A stretch of 64,000 bases of DNA from Erythrobacteraceae bacterium (GTDB taxonomy: Bacteria; Pseudomonadota; Alphaproteobacteria; Sphingomonadales; Sphingomonadaceae), in assembly GCA_002706445.1 (NCBI GenBank), contig PALE01000042.1:1-64000 (forward strand), written 5' to 3'. The position numbers and the translations under genes were made by a program. This document shows positions 8,141 to 16,094 of the stretch, one piece after another. The notes under the pieces are model-generated. The model was not told where the DNA came from and made no database searches. It worked only from the letters and a program-made list of their open reading frames with translations. Each line of letters begins with the position of its first letter. Position 1 is the stretch's first letter.

Positions 8141-9352
8141 TCACCGCAGTACCCGTTTCAGCGCGCGTCCCGCTGTCCCTACCAGCGAACGGGCCTGCAG
8201 CAAGGGTGTGGGCCAATGCGCGTGATCGGGATATTTTGCGAGCAGGTGGCTGCGCGGGGGAAAGCTGCGGTCGAGCACAAGTGTCGCACGGTCGCGCCAG
8301 CTGCGGGCGCCGCGCAGATTGTGCCAGAACTCGCCGAAATCATCGCTCGCCTCGAAATAGGCCGCGACCGCCGGATCGAGCGGCTGGGCTTCGAGCTCTG
8401 CCAGCACGGCTTCGGGAAGGGGTGCGGAAAGATCGCTCGCGGCCCCGCGCAAGGCTTCGGCCACCAGCTGGCCGATCTTGCGGCTCTCGCAGAAGGTGCA
8501 AACCCTGTCCCAGTCTGCAGGTGCGAGCGCTTGTGCGATCAGGGTAAAGTCGAGCGACCAGATCAGCCGACGCGAGCCGATGACCTTGCCCTGTTCGGCA
8601 TAATAGCCGTGAACATGGTGCCATTTCTGGTTGAGCGTTTCGTGCACCAGGCTGAGCGCATGGTCGGCGCGCATGGCATTTTCGGCCAGTCGCGGAAGGG
8701 GCTGCGGGTCGGCGAAGAAATCGTCGCAAGTCAGCAGGCGCTGCAAAACCGGACGATCCGACGGCTCCCAGTGCAGGTCGAGGAAATGGGTGAAATGTCC
8801 CGCTACATCGCATCGCCAGCCTTCCTGGAAGGTGACGCCGACAGGGTCATCATTGCGATACCAGCCGCTCGAAGACAGCAGTTCCCGCGCGCGCTCGAGA
8901 TCACGGGGGCGGACGAGCAGATCGCTGTCGCCGCGGCGGCGGGCAGCAGGCTCTTCATAAAGCGAATAGGCGACTGCCGTCCCTTTCATCAGAACGGTTT
9001 CGATGCCTGCCTGGGCAAATCCGTCGATCAGCTTTGAAAGGGCATTGTGGTGGGTCGCTTCCCACAGGCCGATCAGCCGGGCCTCCTCCGCAATGCGGGC
9101 GAGCATTTTCTCCGGCCAGTTTGCAAGGCGTGCCGCATGGTGGTGCAGCAGGACGGATATGCCGTGGAACTCGATCCGCTCCCAGACTGCCGTCAGCTCC
9201 TCACGCGATGTCCATGCGCTGTCGGGAGCGGGCGGCCACGGAGCGCTCTCGCCAGCCCGAACCGCCCGCAGCGTGTCGCCAAGAAATGCGTCTATCGCGG
9301 TGGTTTCGACCATGAAGCTCTTGTGATGATGCCCGTTTCCCTGATCGTCCAT
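8141..9352 (-). CDS. Nucleotidyltransferase-family protein of lasso cluster
   Basis: A 403-residue protein of the uncharacterised nucleotidyltransferase family (NTP_transf_5 type). The active-site region has VLMKGTAVAYSLYEEPAARRRGDSDLLV arranged around residues 120-150, where the GDSDLLV acidic pair would bind metal. Members of this family accompany kinase-containing lasso clusters in Sphingomonadales, but their chemistry is not established. Possible roles are nucleotidyl transfer to the peptide or regulation of the exporter. It is the first gene of the minus-strand operon with the ABC exporter. The N-terminal MDDQGNGHHHK is histidine-rich; MVETTAIDAF at residue 14 is an alternative start. 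Confidence 0.82.
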   Translation of the reverse strand: MDDQGNGHHHKSFMVETTAIDAFLGDTLRAVRAGESAPWPPAPDSAWTSREELTAVWERIEFHGISVLLHHHAARLANWPEKMLARIAEEARLIGLWEATHHNALSKLIDGFAQAGIETVLMKGTAVAYSLYEEPAARRRGDSDLLVRPRDLERARELLSSSGWYRNDDPVGVTFQEGWRCDVAGHFTHFLDLHWEPSDRPVLQRLLTCDDFFADPQPLPRLAENAMRADHALSLVHETLNQKWHHVHGYYAEQGKVIGSRRLIWSLDFTLIAQALAPADWDRVCTFCESRKIGQLVAEALRGAASDLSAPLPEAVLAELEAQPLDPAVAAYFEASDDFGEFWHNLRGARSWRDRATLVLDRSFPPRSHLLAKYPDHAHWPTPLLQARSLVGTAGRALKRVLR

Positions 9353-9523
9353 GGGCCAATTGCCCGTGTTTTACCAGTGCGCTGCTCGTTCGGCGCGGGC
9401 AGGCAAGACGGGCCGTGTTCCTGCGATGGTGCACTGCGACATTAGGCATTGACCCTTAGGGACCAGACTGCGATGCGCAGGGCTCATCTGAACGAAAGTC
9501 GGTTGTCCGGGGGTATCTCAAGA

Positions 9524-10414
9524 GTGTCGAAGCCACGCAAAGGCATTATCCTTGCCGGAGGTTCTGGGACGCGGCTCTATCCGCTGACGCGCGGCGTTTC
9601 GAAGCAGCTGATGCCGATCTTCGACAAGCCGATGATCTATTACCCGTTGAGCACACTGATGCTGGCGGGGATTCAGGACATCCTTGTCATCACCACTCCC
9701 GAAGATGCCGAGCAATTCCAGCGCGTTCTGGGTGACGGCAGCGATTTCGGAGTGAACCTCAACTATGCGGTGCAGCCGAACCCCGATGGACTGGCGCAGG
9801 CGTTCCATATCGGCGCGGATTTCGTGCGTGGCGGGCCGAGCGCGCTGATCCTTGGCGATAATATCTTTTACGGACACGGGCTGCCCGATCTGCTGACGAG
9901 CGCCAATGCGCGCCATACCGGGGCGAGCGTCTTCGCCTATCGGGTGAACAATCCCGAGGCCTTTGGCGTAGTCGAATTCGACGCCAGCGGAAAGGCGATT
10001 TCGATCGAGGAAAAGCCCGCTAGCCCCAAGTCGAACTATGCCGTGACCGGCCTCTATTTCTACGACGAGACGGTGGTGGATCGTGCCCGCGACCTTGCGC
10101 CGTCTGCGCGCGGCGAGCTGGAGATTACCGATCTCAACCGCCTCTATCTCGACGAAGGGACGATGTCGGTCGAGATCATGGGGCGCGGTTTTGCGTGGCT
10201 CGACACCGGCACCCATTCATCCCTGCTCGATGCGGCGACCTATGTGCGCATCACCGAGGAACGGCAGGGACTGAAGATTGCCTGCCCCGAAGAAATCGCA
10301 TGGCGGCAGGGCTTTATTTCCGACGAGCAGCTCGAGCGCATTGCCGAGCCGCTGCGCAAGTCGGGCTATGGCGAATATCTGCTGCGGCTGCTCGAAAGGC
10401 CTATCCTGCCGTGA
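9524..10414 (+). CDS. rmlA: Glucose-1-phosphate thymidylyltransferase
   Basis: Catalyses dTTP plus glucose 1-phosphate to dTDP-glucose, the first step to dTDP-L-rhamnose. The N-terminal [16 protein letters not shown] nucleotide-binding loop, [16 protein letters not shown] and the [11 protein letters not shown] motif are diagnostic. The track begins at 9449, but GTG 9524, just before SKPRKGIIL, gives the usual 296-residue length and is preceded by GGGGG. It heads the rmlACDB run, in which every gene is spaced by a few bases or overlaps, and opens the polysaccharide locus. Confidence 0.95.
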   Translation: MSKPRKGIILAGGSGTRLYPLTRGVSKQLMPIFDKPMIYYPLSTLMLAGIQDILVITTPEDAEQFQRVLGDGSDFGVNLNYAVQPNPDGLAQAFHIGADFVRGGPSALILGDNIFYGHGLPDLLTSANARHTGASVFAYRVNNPEAFGVVEFDASGKAISIEEKPASPKSNYAVTGLYFYDETVVDRARDLAPSARGELEITDLNRLYLDEGTMSVEIMGRGFAWLDTGTHSSLLDAATYVRITEERQGLKIACPEEIAWRQGFISDEQLERIAEPLRKSGYGEYLLRLLERPILP

Positions 10415-10424
10415 GTTTTCTGGC

Positions 10425-10970
10425 GTGAATATCATTGAAACCGCAATCCCCGGCCCGCTTATCATCGAGCCGCGCGTGTTCGGCGATCAGCGCGGCTTCT
10501 TCATGGAGACGTGGAACGAAGCGGGCTTCAAGGAGGCCGGGCTCGACCTCGCATGGGTTCAGGATAACCACAGTCGCTCGCAAAAGGGTGTGCTGCGCGG
10601 GCTGCATTTCCAGAACCCGGGGCCGCAGGGCAAGCTGGTGCGCGTGACCAATGGCGCGGTCTTCGATGTCGCGGTCGATCTGCGCCGCACCTCGCCTAAT
10701 TTCGGCAAGTGGGTCGGAGTGGAGCTTTCGGCAGAAAACAAGCGGATGTTCTGGGTGCCAGAAGGTTTTGCGCATGGCTTCCTCACGCTCGAGGATGACA
10801 CCGACTTTCTCTATAAATGCACCGCGCCCTATGCTCCGCAGAGCGAGCACACGCTGGCGTGGGACGATCCTGCGGTCGGGATCGAATGGCCCGTAAGCGA
10901 CCTTGATCCGATCATTTCCGAAAAGGACGCCGAGGGGCAATCGCTCGCCGAAGTGATGGCATTCGCATGA
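10425..10970 (+). CDS. rmlC: dTDP-4-dehydrorhamnose 3,5-epimerase
   Basis: A 181-residue cupin epimerase acting on dTDP-4-keto-6-deoxyglucose. It shows RGFFMETWNEAGF, the catalytic-histidine region VLRGLHFQ, and the conserved WVPEGFAHGFLTLED segment. The track extends it upstream to 10278 inside rmlA. GTG 10425 (VNIIETAIPGPLIIEP) is the start giving normal length, ten bases after the rmlA stop. Its TGA overlaps the rmlD ATG. Confidence 0.95.
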   Translation: MNIIETAIPGPLIIEPRVFGDQRGFFMETWNEAGFKEAGLDLAWVQDNHSRSQKGVLRGLHFQNPGPQGKLVRVTNGAVFDVAVDLRRTSPNFGKWVGVELSAENKRMFWVPEGFAHGFLTLEDDTDFLYKCTAPYAPQSEHTLAWDDPAVGIEWPVSDLDPIISEKDAEGQSLAEVMAFA

Positions 10971-11812
10971 AGGTCCTGATCACCGGAGCGGGAGGACAAT
11001 TGGGCGGTGCCTTGCAGCGCACCGCGCCTGCGCATGCGCAAATCACCGCGATCGACGTTGCGGATGTCGACCTCACCGATGCAGAAATGTTGCGGGCGAA
11101 ACTGGCACAGGTCGCGCCCGATCTGATCCTCAACGCTGCCGCTTACACTGCGGTGGACACGGCGGAAGGTGATGAAGACCTCGCCCGCGCGATCAATGCC
11201 GATGCGGTTGCGATTATGGCGGAAAGCGCCGCGAAGCTCGTGCATGTCTCGACCGATTTCGTGTTCGACGGCCAATCCTCGCGCGCTTATCGGCCTGACG
11301 ATGCCCGCGCTCCGATCAGCGCCTATGGCCGCACCAAGGCGGCGGGCGAGGACAATCTGCGCGACACCGACCTGCTGATCCGCACGGCATGGGTCTACGA
11401 GGCAGGCGGCGCGAATTTCGTGCGCACGATGATCCGGCTGATGAACGAGCGCGAGGAATTGGGCGTGGTGGCAGACCAGATCGGCGCTCCGACCTGGGCG
11501 ACGGGCTTGGCGCGCACGATCTGGGGGCTGGTCGACAAGGGCGCGTCAGGCACTTTCCACCACAGCGATTCCGGGGTCGCCAGCTGGTACGATTTTGCTG
11601 TGGCGATTGCCGAAGAGGCGCATGCGCTGGACCTGATTGCGCGGATTCCGGCGATCAGACCGATTGCGACCAGCGATTACCCGACCCCTGCCAGCCGTCC
11701 GGCTTTCTCGCTGCTCGATTGCAGCGCGACCCGCGCGGCGCTCGGTCAAGAGGCCGTCCACTGGCGCACCAATCTGCGCCTGATGCTCAAAGAGGAAGCT
11801 CAGCTTGGCTAA
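10967..11812 (+). CDS. rmlD: dTDP-4-dehydrorhamnose reductase
   Basis: A 281-residue SDR-type reductase making dTDP-L-rhamnose. It has the N-terminal ITGAGGQLGGAL cofactor loop, the VSTDFVFDG strand and the YGRTKAAGE Tyr-x-x-x-Lys catalytic pair. ATG overlaps the rmlC stop (ATGA), and its own stop overlaps the TTG start of rmlB, so the four rml genes are tightly coupled. Confidence 0.95.
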   Translation: MKVLITGAGGQLGGALQRTAPAHAQITAIDVADVDLTDAEMLRAKLAQVAPDLILNAAAYTAVDTAEGDEDLARAINADAVAIMAESAAKLVHVSTDFVFDGQSSRAYRPDDARAPISAYGRTKAAGEDNLRDTDLLIRTAWVYEAGGANFVRTMIRLMNEREELGVVADQIGAPTWATGLARTIWGLVDKGASGTFHHSDSGVASWYDFAVAIAEEAHALDLIARIPAIRPIATSDYPTPASRPAFSLLDCSATRAALGQEAVHWRTNLRLMLKEEAQLG

Positions 11813-12860
11813 TATTCTCGTCACCGGCGGCGCCGGCTTCATCGGCGGCAATTTCGTCCACTATTGGAATGCGCAGCATCCCGATGATGATGTGGTGGTG
11901 CTGGATGCGCTCACTTATGCGGGCAACCGTTCGACCATCGCCGATGCCCCGCGCGCCGAACTGATCGAAGGCGATATCCGCGATCAGGAGCTCGTGGAAA
12001 AGCTGCTGCGCGAGCGCGATATCGCCACCATCGTGCACTTCGCGGCGGAAAGCCACGTCGACCGTTCGATTACCGGCCCCGACGCCTTCATCGACACCAA
12101 TATCCTTGGCACCAATGCGCTTTTGAAGGCCGCCCGCGCCGTCTGGCTCGCGGGCGACGGGATGGAGCACCGCTTTCACCATATCTCGACCGATGAAGTC
12201 TTCGGCTCGCTCGGCGCGGAGGATCCGGCCTTCAGCGAAACCACGCCCTATGCGCCCAATTCGCCCTATTCGGCATCGAAGGCCGCGTCCGATCACCTCG
12301 TGCGCGCCTACCACCACACCTACGGGCTGGACGTGACGACCAGCAATTGTTCGAACAATTACGGGCCCTACCAATATCCCGAAAAACTGATCCCGCTGTT
12401 CCTGCTCAACGCGCTTTCGGGCAAGTCGCTGCCGATTTACGGTGACGGCATGAACGTGCGCGACTGGCTGCATGTCGAGGACCATTGCCGCGGGATCGAG
12501 GCGTGCCTTGAGCGCGGCGTGCCGGGCGAAACCTACAATATCGGCGGCGGGGCGGAATTGCCCAATCTGACCGTGATCGATCGCGTCTGTGCAGAAGTCG
12601 ATCTCGCCTTTGAAGAGATTGACGGCCTTGCAGACCGCTATCCCGATGCGCCCGCGGCGAAGGGCGGCAAATCCGAAAGCCTCAAGACCTTCGTCACCGA
12701 CCGCGCCGGACACGACCGCCGCTATGCGATCGACGAGACAAAAGCGCGCGGCGAACTCGGCTATGCGGCGCAGCATTCCTTCGAGGACGGCCTGCGCCAG
12801 ACTTTGCGCTGGTATCTCGGCCATGAGGATTGGTGGCGTCCGCTGCTGGAAAGAGCCTGA
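11805..12860 (+). CDS. rmlB: dTDP-glucose 4,6-dehydratase
   Basis: A 351-residue extended SDR converting dTDP-glucose to dTDP-4-keto-6-deoxyglucose. The NAD loop GGAGFIGGNFV, the STDEVFGSL active-site segment and YSASKAASDHLV are present, as is the NCSNNYGPYQYPEKLIPL signature. It starts with TTG overlapping rmlD by eight bases. It ends the rml block, and the carrier-protein gene begins 61 bases downstream with its own strong ribosome site. Confidence 0.95.
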   Translation: MANILVTGGAGFIGGNFVHYWNAQHPDDDVVVLDALTYAGNRSTIADAPRAELIEGDIRDQELVEKLLRERDIATIVHFAAESHVDRSITGPDAFIDTNILGTNALLKAARAVWLAGDGMEHRFHHISTDEVFGSLGAEDPAFSETTPYAPNSPYSASKAASDHLVRAYHHTYGLDVTTSNCSNNYGPYQYPEKLIPLFLLNALSGKSLPIYGDGMNVRDWLHVEDHCRGIEACLERGVPGETYNIGGGAELPNLTVIDRVCAEVDLAFEEIDGLADRYPDAPAAKGGKSESLKTFVTDRAGHDRRYAIDETKARGELGYAAQHSFEDGLRQTLRWYLGHEDWWRPLLERA

Positions 12861-12921
12861 CGAAACTTGACAAATACCCGGCGAAACGTGATCGCCGCTG
12901 CACTGCAACAAAGGATACGTA

Positions 12922-13164
12922 ATGACCCGTAGCGATATCGCCTCCAAGGTCGTGGAGATCATGGAAGACGTCTTCGATGAAGACGACATTGCCTATGACG
13001 ACGCGATGACTGCTGCCGATATCGAGGAGTGGGACAGCCTTTCGAACATCCGCTTCGTCGTGGCGATCGAAAAGGAATTCGACATCCGTTTCTCGAACAG
13101 CGAAATCGCCGATCTCGAGAATGTCGGCCAGATGGTCGATCTGATCGCATCGAAACAGGGATAA
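12922..13164 (+). CDS. Stand-alone acyl carrier protein
   Basis: An 80-residue acidic carrier protein. The phosphopantetheine attachment motif is DSL at residues 38-40, with Ser39 the modified residue, inside EEWDSLSNIRFVV; the Asp-Ser-Leu and four-helix pattern are typical. A strong ribosome site (AAGGA six bases from ATG) precedes it. It is followed 38 bases later by the FkbH-like gene. FkbH-type proteins are known to load a glycerate-derived acyl unit onto just such a discrete carrier. This is not the fatty-acid AcpP, whose gene sits in the fab cluster and whose motif context differs. Confidence 0.9.
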   Translation: MTRSDIASKVVEIMEDVFDEDDIAYDDAMTAADIEEWDSLSNIRFVVAIEKEFDIRFSNSEIADLENVGQMVDLIASKQG

Positions 13165-13202
13165 CGCGCGCCAGTGCGGGTCAACGGCTTGGGGTTTGAG
13201 GC

Positions 13203-15128
13203 ATGAGCCGATCAGTGATCGAACCCTTTGCGCTACCCTGGCTGCTCGATCCGCCCGAGGATTTGCGTTCGCAGCTGAAGGTGCTGCGCAAGGATGCTGA
13301 AAGCGATGCGGGCGATCTTCGCCGGCTTGCCGGATATGCGCTCGACCTCAACCAGCTGGGCCAGATGGGCAAGGCGGTCGCCGCGCGCCGCGATGATCTT
13401 GCAGCGAGCGGATTGCGTCCGCTGCGCCTTGCGATTGCAGCAACGCACACGGCCGATTTTCTGGTCGAAGCCCTGCCTGCAACCGCGCTGCGCCACGGGC
13501 TGCTGATCGACAGCTATCAGGCCGATTACGGGCAGACCGCGCAGGCGGTGCTCGATCCTTCCTCGGCGCTGTTTGCTTTCAAGCCCGATCTCGTTGCGCT
13601 CGCTTTCGATCCGCTCGCTCTCGGGCTGGCTTCCCCGCGTCTTGATGAAGGCGGCGGCGAAGAGGCGGTGCAATCGGCGCTCGATTACGTCACCTCGCTG
13701 CGCGATGCGGTGCACGCCAATGCGGGCGTAGGCGTGGTGCTCCAGACGCTACCGATGCCGCAGACCGCGCTGTTCGGCAGTTTCGATGCAGGCCAGCCGG
13801 GCTCGGTGCGCTGGATGGTGAGCCGCTTCAATGCGCGCCTTGCTGCCGAAGCCCTCGGGCCGGGCGATCTGCTGCTCGACCTTGCGGCGCTGGCCGAAAC
13901 TGTCGGCCTTGCGCAGTGGCATGATGCGGCGCGCTGGCACGATGCCAAGGTCCCCTATGCGCTCGACGCGGTGCCGCTCGCGGCGGATCATCTCTGCCGC
14001 CTGCTCGCCGCTGCGCGCGGGCTGTCGCGCAAATGCCTCGTGCTCGACCTCGACAACACGCTGTGGGGCGGGGTCATTGGCGACGACGGCGTCGATGGCA
14101 TCGCTCTGGGGCAGGGAAGCGGGACGGGAGAGGCCTTCACCGCCATCCAGTCGCTTGCCCGCGACCTGCGCACACGCGGGATCATCCTTGCCGTGTGCTC
14201 GAAAAACGAGGAATCGAACGCGCTGATTCCTTTCCGCGAGCATGATGAAATGGTGCTCAAGGAAGAGGATATCGCCGTCTTCGTCGCAAATTGGACCGAC
14301 AAGGCGAGCAACCTCCAGCACATCGCCAAGGTGCTCAACATCGGCGTCGATGCGCTGGTCTTCCTCGACGACAACCCTGCCGAGCGCGAGCGCGTGCGGC
14401 AGGAATTGCCGCAGGTCGCCGTGCCCGAAGTCGGTGCGGACCCTGCGCAATATCCGCTGATCCTTTCGGCTGCAGGCTATTTCGAAGCAGTCAGTTTCGG
14501 CGACGAGGACCGCAAGCGCGCCGATATGTATGCCGCCAATGCTGCGCGTTCGAGCGCGATGCAGAAGATCGGCAATATGGACGACTATCTGCGCTCGCTC
14601 GACATGGTGTGTAGTCTGCGCCCCTTCGATGCGCTGGGCCGCGCGCGCACCGCGCAGCTGGTCAACAAATCCAACCAGTTCAACCTCACCACCCGCCGCT
14701 ATACCGAGGCGGAAGTCGAAGCCTTCGAGGCCGATCCGGCGAAGTTCACCTTGCAGGTCCGGCTGGAGGACCGCTTCGGCGACAACGGCATGATCTCGGT
14801 CGTGATCTTCGATTGCGGCGAGGAGGAATGGGTCTGCGACACATGGCTGATGAGCTGCCGCGTGCTCGGCCGAAGGGTTGAAGAAGCGGTGCTCGCCGTG
14901 GTTGCCGATGCAGCGCGCAAGGCCGGCGCACAGCGGCTGGTCGGCGAATGGCTGCCCACACCCAAAAACGGCCTTGTCGAAAAGCATTTCGAAAAGCTCG
15001 GCTTCACTTTCGCAGGCGATCTTGCCGACGGCGGCACGCGCTGGGTGCTCGACCTTGCTAATTATCAGGCGCCCGATCTGCCGATGGTGATCGAGCGTGC
15101 CGATGAACTTGCCGGGGCAGACGCGTGA
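13203..15128 (+). CDS. FkbH-like HAD-IIIC protein (glyceryl-ACP synthase type)
   Basis: A 641-residue protein of the FkbH family: an N-terminal SGNH-like half, a HAD phosphatase core with motif I LVLDLDNTLWGGVIGDDG near residue 280 and VCSKNEESN after it, and a C-terminal acyltransferase-like part containing the family signature AQLVNKSNQFNLTTRRY. Characterised FkbH homologues in polyketide pathways take 1,3-bisphosphoglycerate, dephosphorylate it and load glyceryl onto a carrier protein. The carrier gene immediately upstream fits that role, so a D-glyceryl or related hydroxyacyl-ACP is the expected product. The true substrate is not shown by the sequence. Confidence 0.88.
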   Translation: MSRSVIEPFALPWLLDPPEDLRSQLKVLRKDAESDAGDLRRLAGYALDLNQLGQMGKAVAARRDDLAASGLRPLRLAIAATHTADFLVEALPATALRHGLLIDSYQADYGQTAQAVLDPSSALFAFKPDLVALAFDPLALGLASPRLDEGGGEEAVQSALDYVTSLRDAVHANAGVGVVLQTLPMPQTALFGSFDAGQPGSVRWMVSRFNARLAAEALGPGDLLLDLAALAETVGLAQWHDAARWHDAKVPYALDAVPLAADHLCRLLAAARGLSRKCLVLDLDNTLWGGVIGDDGVDGIALGQGSGTGEAFTAIQSLARDLRTRGIILAVCSKNEESNALIPFREHDEMVLKEEDIAVFVANWTDKASNLQHIAKVLNIGVDALVFLDDNPAERERVRQELPQVAVPEVGADPAQYPLILSAAGYFEAVSFGDEDRKRADMYAANAARSSAMQKIGNMDDYLRSLDMVCSLRPFDALGRARTAQLVNKSNQFNLTTRRYTEAEVEAFEADPAKFTLQVRLEDRFGDNGMISVVIFDCGEEEWVCDTWLMSCRVLGRRVEEAVLAVVADAARKAGAQRLVGEWLPTPKNGLVEKHFEKLGFTFAGDLADGGTRWVLDLANYQAPDLPMVIERADELAGADA

Positions 15129-15144
15129 ACGGGAAAACCAACTG

Positions 15145-16077
15145 ATGTCCACTCTCGAAGAAATGCTCGCCGGGCGCCCTCATCTTGCAAAGCTGACGCA
15201 TCTGGTGACCGAGGCGTGGCCCGAACACGCGGATTATCTCGAAAAAAGCTTCGATGTGCGCACGCCCGCGCTGCTCGATACCAGCGATTCCGTTGCCGAA
15301 GTGGTGTTGCGGCTGGCGGGCGATCACGCCGGGCAAACCGCGCAGGATTATCGCTGGTTGTGCGATGTCATCCGCGAGGAAGAACTGAACTTCGCGCGCA
15401 CCGATGCCTATCGCTACTCGACCTTCGCCGAGACCAACGCGCACGTCTATTCGGACGACGAATTCATGCAGCGCTACATGCACGGCCTGCTGCTGAGCCA
15501 TGTGCTGTGGTACATGCACGCCTCAAGCCTGCATTTCTTCCTCGGACGGCTTGCTGCGCGGGTGAAGCCGGGCGGCAAGATGATGGAAGTCGGGTCCGGT
15601 CACGGCCTGCTGATCTATCTCGCGCTGACGCGGCTGGGGCTCGAAGAAGCGGTTGCATGGGACATCAGCCCCGTCTCGCTCGACCAGACCCGCGCCGCGC
15701 TCGACCAGCTCGGCATGGGTGAACGCGCGCGCTATGCGATCCAGGATATGCACCAGATCGAAGCGGGGAGCGAGCAGTTCGACCTGATTATCCTGTCGCA
15801 TCTGCTCGAACATCTCGAAGCGCCGGTCGATGCCTTGCAGAAAATCCGCCATGCGGTCGCAAAAGGCGGCTATCTGTTCGTCAACGTGCCGCTGAATGCA
15901 CCGATGCCCGATCACATCCAGTTGTTGAGCGACCCCGATGACGCGGTGAAAATGCTCGAAGACGGCGGCTTCCGCGTGCTCGAGATCGCCTCGCACACGA
16001 CCCAGGCGGCAAGCCTTCCGCGCGCGCTCAAGCGCAAGATCGCAGTGACCTGCTCGATCATTGCCGAGCCGCGATAG
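15145..16077 (+). CDS. Class I SAM-dependent methyltransferase
   Basis: A 310-residue protein with an all-helical N-terminal third and a Rossmann methyltransferase core: motif I MMEVGSGHG near residue 146, acidic motif II VAWDISP, and LIILSHLLEHLEAPVDAL as the post-II segment. The track starts 16 codons too early, inside the fkbH-like gene; ATG 15145 lies 17 bases after its stop. Between an FkbH-like and an MBOAT gene, a plausible role is O-methylation of the carrier-bound hydroxyacyl group, as seen for FkbG-type enzymes. A direct role on a sugar cannot be excluded. Confidence 0.82.
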   Translation: MSTLEEMLAGRPHLAKLTHLVTEAWPEHADYLEKSFDVRTPALLDTSDSVAEVVLRLAGDHAGQTAQDYRWLCDVIREEELNFARTDAYRYSTFAETNAHVYSDDEFMQRYMHGLLLSHVLWYMHASSLHFFLGRLAARVKPGGKMMEVGSGHGLLIYLALTRLGLEEAVAWDISPVSLDQTRAALDQLGMGERARYAIQDMHQIEAGSEQFDLIILSHLLEHLEAPVDALQKIRHAVAKGGYLFVNVPLNAPMPDHIQLLSDPDDAVKMLEDGGFRVLEIASHTTQAASLPRALKRKIAVTCSIIAEPR

Positions 16078-16094
16078 AGAGCCGCTGACGCGCC

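Noticed and set aside
6535-8547. 670-residue plus-strand ORF antisense to the lasso ABC exporter
   Set aside because: Composition is Arg/Gln/His-rich shadow, no ribosome site, no domain; the antisense frame carries complete ABC motifs.
11787-12989. 400-residue minus-strand ORF
   Set aside because: Antisense shadow of rmlB; no ribosome site and biased composition.
13749-15152. 467-residue minus-strand ORF
   Set aside because: Antisense shadow of the FkbH-like gene.
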